64,000 nucleotides of DNA, taken from the NCBI GenBank assembly GCA_009701885.1, contig WLJH01000001.1:1-64000 (forward strand), read 5' to 3'. Made by a program: the position numbers and the translations under genes. This document shows positions 1-12,786 of this stretch, piece after piece (the stretch's first letter is position 1; every line of letters begins with the position of its first letter). This DNA comes from Actinomycetota bacterium. Its GTDB lineage: Bacteria > Actinomycetota > Actinomycetes > Propionibacteriales > Nocardioidaceae. Under the pieces are notes generated by a model. It was not told the origin of the DNA and made no database searches. It saw nothing but the letters and a program-made list of their open reading frames with translations.

Positions 1-147
1 GGGTGAGCCCCTTGAGCTGACCGACCTGGTCGGTGGTGGCCGCCGCCCCCTTTGGGCAGATCCCATGGCCACCACCGGGCAGTTCTCGTGACCGTCAGCG
101 GGCAGGTCTTATGTCCGCCACTGGGCAGTTCCTACTGTCCCTTGACA
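1..147. mobile_element. End of an insertion sequence (IS21-like suspected), cut by the window edge
   Basis: GGGCAG(T/A/G)TC recurs at 54, 77, 100 and 123, an exact 23-bp period, and the array closes with CTGTCCCTTGACA ending at 147. Read outward on the other strand the terminus starts TGTCAAGGGACAG. Arrays of such repeats inside a TGT-CA terminus are typical of IS21-family ends, where the transposase binds. A frame open from base 2 to the stop at 89-91 could be the tail of the last transposition gene but is too short to identify. Family assignment is an inference; the repeats and their period are seen directly. Confidence 0.55.
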
Positions 148-681
148 CCACTTTCCGCCCGCTCTGCTTGGGCGGTTATCGCGGCCTCGGCGAGCTACCG
201 CGGGCCGGCAGGCTCGGCGCGCGTCCGGCAACAGTTGGATCGTCTCCTCGAGCCCGCTGTCGAGCTTGCCGCGGATGAGGAGGTGGTCAGTGGCATGGCG
301 GTTTCGCTTCGGTCGGTGTTCCGTAACCGTGCGCATCGACGGCTATTTCGTGCTGCGCAGGCTGACCTTGCCGATCTCAAGGGTGACGAGCGCTGGGCCC
401 TGCTGGTCGACCTCGGGGTCAGCGGCATCGCATCGGCAGACGTCGAGGGGTATCTGGGTGAGTCCGTCGTTGACGGAATTCTGAAGGACTATCTCCTGGT
501 CGACGCCGACCGCGACGCGAACGTCATCCTCCACGTCATTCCAGACGGGCAGGACCCGTACCCCGAATCCGAGCTCAGGCTCGCGGCCGACCTCGCGGAG
601 CACCGAGGCCCGCGCGAGGAGGCCCGCGCAGCGGAGTTGTTGCACGATCTCGCCCTGGAGTGGAAGGCGGCGCAGCAATGA
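142..681 (+). CDS. Hypothetical protein; N-terminus probably removed by the insertion sequence
   Basis: The frame is open from inside the IS end through to TGA at 679-681, and the amino-acid pattern looks coding from about base 150 (helical, Arg/Leu/Ala-rich). Clear starts inside the gene are GTG 283 and ATG 295; the only candidate near the 5' end, TTG 142, lies in the IS terminus and has no ribosome binding site. The original start was therefore probably lost to the insertion, and any product now may start at 283 or 295 (about 129 residues). The last base of the gene overlaps the next start (ATGA), so the two form a pair. I do not recognise the family; by position it could be the partner (antitoxin-like) of the nucleotidyltransferase. 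Confidence 0.5.
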   Translation: MTPLSARSAWAVIAASASYRGPAGSARVRQQLDRLLEPAVELAADEEVVSGMAVSLRSVFRNRAHRRLFRAAQADLADLKGDERWALLVDLGVSGIASADVEGYLGESVVDGILKDYLLVDADRDANVILHVIPDGQDPYPESELRLAADLAEHRGPREEARAAELLHDLALEWKAAQQ

Positions 682-1402
682 TCGTGCTGCCGGCCATGCC
701 GCCTGAGCAGACCGCCTCCTGGCTGGGCCTTCTCGACCTCTACGAACGGCTCGCGGACGGCTGGACGCTGATCGGCGGTCAGCTCGTCCACCTGCATTGC
801 GCCGAGCGAGGGGCCTTCCCGGTGAGGCCGACGAACGACGCCGACACCGTCATCGACGTCCGCGCCGACCCGACGATGCTCGCCACCTTCACCAGGACTC
901 TGACAGACCTCGGGTTCGCCTCGGCCGGCATCTCCGCGGACGGTCTCCAGCATCGCTGGGTCCGGGGAGACGGATCCATTGACGTCCTGCTGCCGGACGG
1001 GATCGGGGAGCGGGCCAGCCTCCGTCCGGGTGTCTCCGGCAGCCCGACCCTCCCGACTGCTGGCGGGACCCAGGCGCTGCAACGCAGCGAAACGGTGGCG
1101 GTGACGGTCGCGGGCCGCGAAGGCTCCGTACGCCGTCCCAACCTCGTCGGTGCTCTGGTGGGCGCAAGGCGGCCGCTCTCAACAACGCGGGAGACCCCGG
1201 GCTCGGCCGCCACCGGCGCGACTTCGTCATCCTCGCGGGGCTGCTCGCCGCGCGTGACTTCCGGAATGAGGAGGTCACGAAGAAGGACCGCCAGCGGCTG
1301 CGTGCCATGGTCGCCGCTGTCAAGAAGGACCGCGCGTTGCTGCTTGAGATCCCGGACGCCGAGGTCTCTCTCGCGCGCCTGACGACGGCGGGGGAGCTGT
1401 AG
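678..1402 (+). pseudogene. AbiEii-type nucleotidyltransferase, single-base frameshift
   Basis: Starts ATG 678, overlapping the upstream stop. The N-terminal half carries a nucleotidyltransferase signature: LIGGQLVHLH followed by RPTNDADTVIDV, the G-G...D-x-D arrangement of AbiEii/MNT-type toxins that transfer nucleotides. At about 1168-1172 the frame breaks. The protein-like continuation (KAAALNNAGDPGLGRHRRDF and on to TAGEL) lies in the next frame and ends at TAG 1400-1402. One added base in GGCGC-AAGGCGGCC would restore a protein of about 241 residues. Without it the frame runs on with low-complexity sequence to 1382. It could be a real pseudogene or a sequencing error. The neighbour upstream would be the cognate partner. 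Confidence 0.65.
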
Positions 1403-1404
1403 CC

Positions 1405-2379
1405 ATGCCCGAGGACTTCGTGATCGCTCGCAACCCCGAGCCCGGGTCGACGCTGCCGTACCTCCTTCGGGTCCCGCTCGGGGGCGGGATCATCCTCAAG
1501 GCCAAGGACACCTGGCCGCGCACGGGCAAGGTCTACTGCCACCGCGTCGATGAATGGCCGGAAGACGCCGACATCGTCGAGCGGGTGCCGGTTCGCTCGT
1601 GCGTACGCCGGGGTGCGGCGATCGACCTTGTGCTCGACCGGGGCCGGGAGAACCGCTCCCAGATTGTTGTCACCAACGCCCGCGGTCGACAGATGATCTT
1701 CTGGCAGACGGCACGCACTTCGAAGCAGGCACGCCCGGCAGTGAACCTTCCTGGCGCCCGTGCCAGTGGCGTCGCCGACCTGGAGATCACCATCGACATC
1801 CGCGAGCGGTATCCGCTTACCTTCGCCGACCGGCAGGCGACGACCCGGCGTGAGCCGCTCAGCGCCGGCGACTACGGGCTCCTCGTCGACGGCGTCTTGC
1901 AGGCAACCGTCGAGCGCAAGTCACTGGCTGATCTGGTCACCTCGCTGACGACCGGCAAGCTCAAGTTCCAGCTCACCGAGCTGTCGGCGATCCCGCGGGC
2001 CGCGGTCGTCGTGGAAGAGCGCTACTCGCAGGTGTTCAAGCTGGATCACGTCCGGCCGAGCGTCGTGGCCGACGGGATCGCCGAGTGCCAGGTCCGGTTT
2101 CCGGCCGTTCCCATCGTGTTCTGCGAGACCCGCAAGCTCGCCCAGGAATGGACCTACCGGTTCCTCGCGGCCGCTCGGGTGGGGCTGGCTGAGGAGTTGG
2201 TGGGTGACCTCGCCGTACGAGGCCTCGAAGCGGCGCCGCCGCTCGCGCCCGCACCGCCGAGGCCGACCGATGTGAGGCGCTGGGCGGCCCGGGCGGACAT
2301 CGTGGTCTCCGACCGCGGCCGGATCCCGGCAGCGGTGATGGATCAGTACCTCGCGGCCCGCGCTCGCGGCGAGGTCTGA
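1405..2379 (+). CDS. ERCC4-type nuclease domain fused to an Lsr2-like DNA-binding tail
   Basis: A 324-residue protein starting ATG 1405, two bases after the nucleotidyltransferase stop. Residues about 128-255 show the ERCC4/XPF nuclease pattern: IDIRE (D131), GDY (155-157), VERK (169-172) and the following D176, matching the family motif GDxnERKx3D. Residues 289-317 (DVRRWA...VSDRGRIPAAVMDQY) resemble the C-terminal DNA-binding domain of Lsr2, with the RGR AT-hook-like triplet at 304-306. ERCC4 nucleases cut branched DNA; the Lsr2 tail would bring it to AT-rich DNA. A Pro/Ala linker (277-287) separates the two parts. The substrate is unknown. It belongs to an accessory, IS-flanked block. Confidence 0.8.
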   Translation: MPEDFVIARNPEPGSTLPYLLRVPLGGGIILKAKDTWPRTGKVYCHRVDEWPEDADIVERVPVRSCVRRGAAIDLVLDRGRENRSQIVVTNARGRQMIFWQTARTSKQARPAVNLPGARASGVADLEITIDIRERYPLTFADRQATTRREPLSAGDYGLLVDGVLQATVERKSLADLVTSLTTGKLKFQLTELSAIPRAAVVVEERYSQVFKLDHVRPSVVADGIAECQVRFPAVPIVFCETRKLAQEWTYRFLAAARVGLAEELVGDLAVRGLEAAPPLAPAPPRPTDVRRWAARADIVVSDRGRIPAAVMDQYLAARARGEV

Positions 2380-2642
2380 CCTTGCTGTCGCTTGCGCCAG
2401 TTGGCGCCTGCCGGCACGAGGGCTCGGATTGGGCTCGGTTTGATTCGCAAACGCCCGCAACGGCGTACCGAGGCCTTCAGGCGCCGAAGTCGACATCGTC
2501 GCAGGTCAGACGCCACTTTGCGTCGATGGCTGCAGTCGGTCGCGAAGGATCGCGATCGCGCTCAGGGCCGTCTGCCTCCTCCCGATGACCCACCACGTCG
2601 AGTGCGTGGCGGTCTTCGAGCGCGCCGCCGCGCACTGACGCC
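2380..2642. other. Intergenic stretch with no recognisable gene
   Basis: These 263 bases separate the accessory block from the chromosomal lipoprotein gene. No tRNA fold, att-like repeat or convincing ribosome binding site was found. A short frame (ATG 2585 to TGA 2636-2638) might be the degraded tail of a lost gene, but nothing supports a product. Confidence 0.4.
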
Positions 2643-4034
2643 TCAGCAGGGCTCGATCGCCACCAGGTCCAGGCTCGAGACCGCCGTGCCGGTCGTCGTG
2701 CCGAAGCCGGGGATGTTGAGGCTGCCGGCGAAGTCGAAGGTCATCGTCCCGGTCGTGGCGTCGCCGGAGAGGCGGATGCTGTAGGCGCCGCTGCCGTTGA
2801 GGCGCAGCCCGGCGTTGCTCACGACGCCGGTGTAGGCAAAGGTGCCGCCGGTCTCGCGGTTGGGGCGGAAGGAGAAGGTCCCGACGAGGTCACCCGTGGT
2901 GGTCGCGGTGTAGCGCTTCTCCAGCGAGCAGGCGGTGCCCTCGACCTCGATGCCACCGGGCTGGGAGGGGATGGTGCCGCTGATGGTGTAGCTCCGCTTC
3001 GTGCACTTCGGCACCAACACCTCCGCCTCGCGCACCCGCTCGGCGATCAGCGAGGTGAGCGTCTGCTTGACGTAGGCGGTGGCCGGGGCCACGACGAACC
3101 CGAGCCACTTCACCGAGCCGGCCAGCGAGGAGCCCGTGTCGGCGAGCAGCTGGAGGAACAGGGCCGCCGCGTTGGCCTGGATCTCGCCCTTGAGGTCCGC
3201 GAGCTGCTCGGTCACCTTCGCCTTGGCGCTCGGGTCCTCGGCGTACTGCTTGATCGTCAGAGGGTTGGAGGGGTTCTCGGCGCACGCGGCGAGGGCGTCC
3301 ACCTTCGCCAGGGCCTGGGCGACCAGGTCGTTGGCGTTGACGGCGTCCCAGACCTTGTTGCCGGCCTTCCACGCCTCCCACGAGACCGAGGCGGGCTTGG
3401 ACCCGGTCCTGTCGACCACGCTGTCCTGGAAGGTCTCGGCCGCCTGGTTGACGACCGCGTCGACGACGACGTCGAATGTCGAGCGCGCCTCCTGGGCGCG
3501 GAGCGCGGCCGGTCGCGGGACCGCGCCGGCCACGGTCGTGCCCCCCGCCGCACCTCGGGCGGAGCCGGGGTCGGTGCCACCCAGGACCCGCTCGCGGATG
3601 TCCGCGGGGAGCGTGTCGGCATCGATGGAGTAGGACAGCGACATGACGTAGCGGTCGCCCTCCTCCGCGCCGGTGAGGGTGACGCCGTCCTCGGGAGCGG
3701 TGTCGCCGCTCCCGGGGGTGAGCCGGTAGGTCAGCTCGGCGACGGCCCCGTTGGGCAGGTCGTGGGTGAGGACGAAGGAGCGGGAGTCGACGACGTCGAG
3801 GCTGGAGCGCGTCTCGGCGGCCACGAACGCCGTGCCTGCGTCGAAGCCGGCCGCACGGACTGCCTCGTCGAGGGCCGTGGAGGGCCCGAGACGGGGCACG
3901 TCCTCGGCGAAGGGGGCGCCGGTCCCTGGGGTGGCCCCCTCGACGGGCGGGGTGGGCTCGGCGACCGGGTCGGAGGAGCACGAGGCGAGCAGCAGTGCGC
4001 AGGAGATGGCGGCGACGCCGACCCGGAGGGACAT
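2643..4034 (-). CDS. Secreted lipoprotein of unknown function
   Basis: 463 residues. The N-terminus has a hydrophobic stretch ending in the lipobox LLASC (Cys 19), so it should be lipid-anchored outside the membrane. A Pro/Thr/Gly-rich linker (about 22-45) follows, then a long soluble region with no motif I recognise, and a C-terminal part rich in alternating Gly/Thr/Ser that looks like beta structure. The promoter looks leaderless: TAGATT (4046-4041 on this strand) lies six bases before the ATG. It stands alone, with unrelated genes on both sides. Confidence 0.75.
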   Translation of the reverse strand: MSLRVGVAAISCALLLASCSSDPVAEPTPPVEGATPGTGAPFAEDVPRLGPSTALDEAVRAAGFDAGTAFVAAETRSSLDVVDSRSFVLTHDLPNGAVAELTYRLTPGSGDTAPEDGVTLTGAEEGDRYVMSLSYSIDADTLPADIRERVLGGTDPGSARGAAGGTTVAGAVPRPAALRAQEARSTFDVVVDAVVNQAAETFQDSVVDRTGSKPASVSWEAWKAGNKVWDAVNANDLVAQALAKVDALAACAENPSNPLTIKQYAEDPSAKAKVTEQLADLKGEIQANAAALFLQLLADTGSSLAGSVKWLGFVVAPATAYVKQTLTSLIAERVREAEVLVPKCTKRSYTISGTIPSQPGGIEVEGTACSLEKRYTATTTGDLVGTFSFRPNRETGGTFAYTGVVSNAGLRLNGSGAYSIRLSGDATTGTMTFDFAGSLNIPGFGTTTGTAVSSLDLVAIEPC

Positions 4035-4040
4035 GGCCGG

Positions 4041-4046
4041 AATCTA
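4041..4046 (-). promoter_or_regulatory. -10 element of the lipoprotein gene
   Basis: TAGATT on the minus strand fits the TANNNT -10 consensus. The ATG at 4034 begins six bases downstream, so the transcript is probably leaderless. No convincing -35 is seen. Confidence 0.45.
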
Positions 4047-4131
4047 GTGGAGCCGCAGGGCGCTGACGAGGCCTGCTGGACCGGTCCGCGAGCGCCCTTG
4101 GTACGCCGCCGGGGCGGGTGCTCGCCGGGGA

Positions 4132-5094
4132 TCAGCGTCGACTCGCGTAGACCCTCCGCACGACGTCCTCGACGTCCGGCTCCTCGATGGAGAGGTCGAG
4201 GACCTCGGCGGCGGTGCTGACGGCCGCCAGGACGGCGGCCGCGGTGGCCTGCTCGGAGTCGAAGCCGATCCGGTGGCGCAGGCCGTGGCCCTCCTCGCCC
4301 ACGTGCGACGCGCCGTCGGGGAGCGCGAGCGCCGTCGCGGGGACCGGCTCGGCCAGGTCGACCGTCATCACCCGCTGCGCGCCGACGGTGCGGGACAACC
4401 CGGCGAGGTCGCCGTCGTACGCCGTGCGGCCGCGGTCGACGAGCACGACCCGGTCGCAGAGCCGTTCGACGTCGCCCATGTCGTGGGTCGTGAGCAGCAG
4501 CGTGGTGCCGTGCTCGCGGCGCTCGGCGACGAGGAACTCCCGCAGCCGCTGCTTGCTCAGCACGTCCAGGCCGATCGTCGGCTCGTCCAGGATCACCAGG
4601 CGCGGCCGGTGCAGCAGGGCGGCGGCGACCTCCGCGCGCATCCGCTGGCCCAGCGACAGCTGGCGCACCGGTGTCGTCCAGAACTCCTTGAGCTCCAGCT
4701 GCGCCACCAGCTCGTCGCGGCGGGAGGCGGCGTCGGCGGGGGAGAGGCGGTGGATCGCGGCCAGCAGGCCGAAGGAGTCGCCGACCGGCAGGTCCCACCA
4801 CAGCTGGGAGCGCTGGCCGAAGACGACGCCGACCTGCCGCGCGAGCCGGCGCCGGTCGGCCACCGGCCGCAGCCCGCAGGTGCGGGCCTCGCCCGAGGTG
4901 GGCACGAGGATGCCGGTGAGCATCTTGATCGTCGTCGACTTCCCGGCGCCGTTGGCGCCGATGTAGCCCACGGCCTCGCCGGGGTCGACCCGGAGCGAGA
5001 GGTCCTCGACGGCCACGACGGTGCGCCGGGTCAGCCCGTCGCGGACCCGGAAGGTCCGGGTCAGGCGCCGCGTCTCGATGATCGGCTCGCTCAT
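4132..5094 (-). CDS. ABC transporter ATP-binding protein
   Basis: 320 residues starting ATG 5094, whose A is the last base of the upstream permease stop (TGATG). Walker A GANGAGKST, signature LSLGQRMR, Walker B LVILDEPTIGLD and the switch His in TTHDM are all intact, so it should hydrolyse ATP. The C-terminal ~70 residues form the extra domain common in ABC-2 exporter ATPases of the NatA/CcmA type. It is the last gene of a three-gene operon with two membrane subunits. The exported substrate cannot be read from the sequence. Confidence 0.92.
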   Translation of the reverse strand: MSEPIIETRRLTRTFRVRDGLTRRTVVAVEDLSLRVDPGEAVGYIGANGAGKSTTIKMLTGILVPTSGEARTCGLRPVADRRRLARQVGVVFGQRSQLWWDLPVGDSFGLLAAIHRLSPADAASRRDELVAQLELKEFWTTPVRQLSLGQRMRAEVAAALLHRPRLVILDEPTIGLDVLSKQRLREFLVAERREHGTTLLLTTHDMGDVERLCDRVVLVDRGRTAYDGDLAGLSRTVGAQRVMTVDLAEPVPATALALPDGASHVGEEGHGLRHRIGFDSEQATAAAVLAAVSTAAEVLDLSIEEPDVEDVVRRVYASRR

Positions 5095-5936
5095 CAGCCC
5101 CCTGCTCCCTGGTAGTGCCGGACCCCGGTGCGCCACGCCAGCAGCGCCGCCAGCCACGCCCAGACCGCCGCCACCGGCGCGGCCCAGCCGACCCAGCCGG
5201 GGAGACCGGCGAAGGCGGGCAGGTCGAGCAGCGTGACGACGGGCAGGTAGGCGGTGAAGGCCATGGGGAAGAAGAAGCCGAAGACGACCACCAGCGGGCG
5301 GCCCCAGACCGAGCCGGGCTGGGTGGCGGCGTACCGACCGCCGTACACGAAGGCGTTGGTCATCTCCGAGCCGTTGACGAGGAAGAACTGCAGGCCACCG
5401 GCCATGACGAACATGGCCGAGAAGGTCGCGGTCCCGCTGAGGACCGCGAGCAGCAACAGCGCCACGGCGCCCGGCCCCCACGCGATCTCGTTGACCGTCA
5501 GGCCCACGACCAGCGCGACCAGACCGACGGCCGCGCGGGCCAGCCGGCGCAGGCTCACGTCGGAGGTGACCAGCTGCAGGAGCAGCGGCTGGGGACGGAG
5601 GTAGAAGACGTCCAGGCGGCCGGTGCGGACGTACTCCGGGAGGTTGTCGCAGTGCCCGAAGACCATGTCGGCCACGGAGAAGCAGAGGTCGGCCAGGCCG
5701 AAGACGAGCAGGATCGCGGCGAGGTCGAAGCCGCCGATCGCGCTGACGCTGGTGAAGAGCACCGCCACCTCGGCGAGCTCGACGATGCCGACGAGGAGCG
5801 AGCTGCCCAGGTCGAGCCCGAAGCTGGCGCGGTGGCTGGCCTGGGAGCGCACCCGCGAGCCGAGGACGGCGCGGTACGGCGTCCAGCGGCTGCCGTGCAG
5901 GGCCGGCTGCGCCCGGGGCCCGGAGGAGGTGGTCAC
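5094..5936 (-). CDS. ABC-2 family transporter permease (second subunit)
   Basis: 280 residues starting GTG 5936 and overlapping the previous stop by four bases (GTGA). It has about six hydrophobic segments and a central cytoplasmic motif region ([20 protein letters not shown]) like that of the paired permeases of the ABC2_membrane_6 group. The companion permease upstream carries the matching segment ([20 protein letters not shown]). The two differ in sequence, so the exporter is a heterodimer. A GTG start rather than a longer frame is chosen because the upstream codons belong to the neighbouring gene. Confidence 0.85.
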   Translation of the reverse strand: MTTSSGPRAQPALHGSRWTPYRAVLGSRVRSQASHRASFGLDLGSSLLVGIVELAEVAVLFTSVSAIGGFDLAAILLVFGLADLCFSVADMVFGHCDNLPEYVRTGRLDVFYLRPQPLLLQLVTSDVSLRRLARAAVGLVALVVGLTVNEIAWGPGAVALLLLAVLSGTATFSAMFVMAGGLQFFLVNGSEMTNAFVYGGRYAATQPGSVWGRPLVVVFGFFFPMAFTAYLPVVTLLDLPAFAGLPGWVGWAAPVAAVWAWLAALLAWRTGVRHYQGAGG

Positions 5937-6727
5937 CCGCCCTGCACCTCCAGCTTGTGCCGCCCGCGGCGGGTCAGGACGTGCCCGAGGGCAGCGGTGG
6001 CGACCAACCAGGCGACCTGGGCGGCGACCAGGCCGAGCGCGGCCACGCCCTCGACGCGCCCCGACAGGACGTCGACGGGGTACTGCAGCATCGAGGGGAA
6101 CGGGGTGGCGCTGGCCAGCGCGAGCAGCGGGGCGGGGAAGAGGCTGATCGGCACGAAGAGCCCGGCCAGGAAGCCGGAGACGACCATGTAGAGGATCTGC
6201 ACCCCGCGGGTCTCGACCAGCCAGAAGCCGGTCGCGGCCACGAGGTAGACCGTCGTCACCGAGACAGTGATGCCGAGCAGGACGCTCACCAGCCCGAGGG
6301 CGTAGGGGAGCGGGCTGGTCGGCATCGTCATCCCGACCACGAGCGCGCCGACGAGGACCGAGGGGATGCCGCGGGGGAGCAGGGCGAACAGGTTGCGCCC
6401 GACCTCGGTCGCGACGGCCGCGCCCTGGACGTCGAGGGGGCGCAGGAAGTCGACGACGACGTCGCCGGTGCGGATCCGCTCGGCGACCTCGGTGCGGCCG
6501 AACAGGTTGACCGACCCGAGCAGGCCCTGGGAGATCCAGATGTAGGCGGCCATGCTGCCGGCGTCGTACCCGTTCAGCTCGCCGCCGGCCGCCTCGACGG
6601 TGGCCAGCAGGATCGCCACCTTGAGAAAGCCGAAGGTGGTGTTGGCGACCAGTCCGGCGAGGGCGGCCAGGCGGTACGCCGACTGCTGCCGGAAGCCCGC
6701 GAGGACCAGCAGGGCGTAGGGGCGCAC
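5933..6727 (-). CDS. ABC-2 family transporter permease (first subunit)
   Basis: First gene of the exporter operon. The frame extends to an ATG at 6799, but the first 24 codons there are Arg/Pro-rich and unlike a membrane protein. GTG 6727 ([15 protein letters not shown]) gives the usual short cytoplasmic start before the first membrane helix, so 264 residues are proposed. Six hydrophobic segments and the motif [14 protein letters not shown] place it with the ABC2_membrane_6 permeases. The aconitase palindrome lies about 80 bases upstream and could also affect this operon. Confidence 0.82.
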   Translation of the reverse strand: MRPYALLVLAGFRQQSAYRLAALAGLVANTTFGFLKVAILLATVEAAGGELNGYDAGSMAAYIWISQGLLGSVNLFGRTEVAERIRTGDVVVDFLRPLDVQGAAVATEVGRNLFALLPRGIPSVLVGALVVGMTMPTSPLPYALGLVSVLLGITVSVTTVYLVAATGFWLVETRGVQILYMVVSGFLAGLFVPISLFPAPLLALASATPFPSMLQYPVDVLSGRVEGVAALGLVAAQVAWLVATAALGHVLTRRGRHKLEVQGG

Positions 6728-6804
6728 GGCGCGCGACTCTACGCAGCGAGGCGTGGTGCGTGGCCGCCGACACGGGTCGGAGGGGTGCTGCGCGGTCACT
6801 CGAT

Positions 6805-6834
6805 GTCATGTATCTTGACGTCAAGAGATATGAC
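6805..6834. promoter_or_regulatory. 30-bp near-perfect palindrome between the ABC operon and acnA
   Basis: The core TCTTGACGTCAAGA (6813-6826) is a perfect 14-bp palindrome. The symmetry extends to 15 bases per arm with only two mismatched pairs (GTCATG... to ...ATATGAC). A TANNNT hexamer (TATCTT, 6811-6816) lies inside it. Size and symmetry fit an operator for a dimeric repressor. Its position is about 90 bases before the acnA start and 80 before the divergent permease. The regulator is not identified here. Confidence 0.7.
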
Positions 6835-6919
6835 CCGTCCGGCTGGGGCCGGAGGGTGGCAGGATGGCCGGGGTCACCCGGCACGGACGCGACACACAGA
6901 CGCGACAGAGGAGAACGCA

Positions 6920-9727
<2,808 letters not shown>

Positions 9728-9731
9728 CCAG

Positions 9732-9748
9732 ACGCCCCGCTGGGGCGT
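9732..9748 (+). terminator. Hairpin after acnA
   Basis: ACGCCCC-GCT-GGGGCGT is a perfect 7-bp stem with a 3-base loop, five bases after the acnA stop. It lacks a T tract, as is common in high-GC actinobacteria. Confidence 0.6.
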
Positions 9749-9761
9749 GACAGCGTGCTTG

Positions 9762-9852
9762 CGTGGAGGGCTTGGTTCATGAGGTGGACTAGGTCCTCCA
9801 CGTTGCTGTTCGGGGGTCCCCCGAACGGGGGGCGTCGCCGACGACGACGTGG
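9762..9852. repeat. Repeated CGTGGAGG motif and a GC hairpin in the acnA 3' intergenic region
   Basis: CGTGGAGG occurs at 9762-9769 and again at 9845-9852. Its complement CCTCCACG is at 9795-9802, so the first two can fold into a hairpin. Between them and the next gene, GTTCGGGGG-T-CCCCCGAAC (9808-9826) is a second perfect inverted repeat. The function is unknown; a secondary terminator is plausible. Confidence 0.45.
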
Positions 9853-9874
9853 AGGCCCTCGATAGCGTGGCGCC

Positions 9875-10201
9875 ATGATCGCGGCCTTCAGCATCTCCCC
9901 GACCACCGGCGACGAGACCGGGGGTGTCTCGGAGGCGGTCGCTGCCGCGGTCCGGGTGGTCCGCGAGTCGGGGCTTCCGCACGAGACCAACGCGATGTTC
10001 ACCAACATCGAGGGTGAGTGGGACGAGGTCATGGCTGTGGTGAAGCGGGCCGTCGACGTCGTCGCCGAGGTCTCGCCCCGGGTCGGGCTGGTGCTCAAGG
10101 CCGACATCCGGCCCGGCTGGGACGGGCAGCTCACCGCCAAGGTCGAACGGGTCGAGGAGATCCTGGCCCGCGGCGACCAGGGCCCGGCGAGCGGCGCGTG
10201 A
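9875..10201 (+). CDS. Thiamine-binding protein, MTH1187/YqgV (UPF0045) family
   Basis: 108 residues with the family pattern: N-terminal AAFSISPTT, then SGLPHETNAMFTNIEGEWDEVM and a C-terminal VERVEEIL helix. Members fold like ferredoxin, form tetramers, and bind thiamine-like molecules. The length is typical. The next gene starts at its stop codon (GTGA), so the two are translated together. Confidence 0.85.
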   Translation: MIAAFSISPTTGDETGGVSEAVAAAVRVVRESGLPHETNAMFTNIEGEWDEVMAVVKRAVDVVAEVSPRVGLVLKADIRPGWDGQLTAKVERVEEILARGDQGPASGA

Positions 10202-10761
10202 ATCGTCGGGTCCTGCTGGTGGCCCTCCTGGGCGTCCTGCTGGTGATGGGCACCGCGCTGCTGCTGCCGCAGGCGGTGGAGCGAGCGCGCCCCGAGCCCG
10301 TGGACCTGACCCTCGACGCGGTCGAGGTCTTCGAGGACCTGCCCACGACCCACACCGACGAGGACGTCGACTACCCGACAGAGCCGCCGGTCGGTGGCCC
10401 GCACGCGGACCGCTGGCTCGACTGCGGGGTCTACGACGAGCAGGTGCCGGCGGAGAACCTGGGCCACGACCTCGAGCACGGGACCGTCGTCATCGCCCAC
10501 GACCCCGGCCTCGACGACGGCGACGTGGCGCTGCTCGCCGACCTGCTCCCGCAGAACGGGATCATGACGCCCTGGGTCGGCCTGGACGCCCCGGTCGTCG
10601 TCACCGTCTGGGGCCACCGGCTCGCGCTCACCGGCGCCGACGACCCCCGACTGCCGCTCTTCATCGCCCAGCTCGGCAACGGCGAGACCGCGCCCGAGCC
10701 GATGGCCTCCTGCGCCGGTGGGATCGAGCCTCCGCAGGACCCCGGCGTCACCCAGGTCTGA
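10198..10761 (+). CDS. DUF3105 family membrane-anchored protein
   Basis: 187 residues starting GTG 10198, overlapping the upstream stop. One N-terminal hydrophobic segment (residues 4-23) anchors the protein, with the rest outside. The DUF3105 pattern is visible: YPTEPPVGGPHADRW, then CGVYDEQVPAENLGHDLEHG, with conserved His residues, and two cysteines (in DCGVYD and SCAGG) that could pair. No biochemical role is established for the family. Its tie to a thiamine-binding gene is the only context clue. Confidence 0.8.
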   Translation: MNRRVLLVALLGVLLVMGTALLLPQAVERARPEPVDLTLDAVEVFEDLPTTHTDEDVDYPTEPPVGGPHADRWLDCGVYDEQVPAENLGHDLEHGTVVIAHDPGLDDGDVALLADLLPQNGIMTPWVGLDAPVVVTVWGHRLALTGADDPRLPLFIAQLGNGETAPEPMASCAGGIEPPQDPGVTQV

Positions 10762-10767
10762 CCGCAG

Positions 10768-10828
10768 CCCGCCGAGCCGGCCCGTCATTCCGTACGACGT
10801 GTACGGAACTCCGGGCCGGCTCGGCGGG
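10768..10828. terminator. Large nested hairpin between the DUF3105 gene and the M3 peptidase
   Basis: A perfect 17-bp inverted repeat (10768-10784 with 10812-10828, arm CCCGCCGAGCCGGCCCG) encloses a second perfect 8-bp repeat (TTCCGTAC 10788-10795, GTACGGAA 10801-10808). It begins seven bases after the DUF3105 stop and ends just before the peptidase start. It probably ends transcription of the upstream operon; no T run follows. Confidence 0.65.
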
Positions 10829-10852
10829 AGCGGGCTGGGTACCGTGACGCGC

Positions 10853-12781
<1,929 letters not shown>

Positions 12782-12786
12782 GCGCC

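Noticed and set aside
54..131. 23-bp repeats as a CRISPR array
   Set aside because: Repeats are contiguous and only partly conserved, with no unique spacers or cas genes. They fit transposase binding sites.
2380..2642. tRNA or att site next to the accessory block
   Set aside because: No cloverleaf or flanking direct repeat was found in this stretch.
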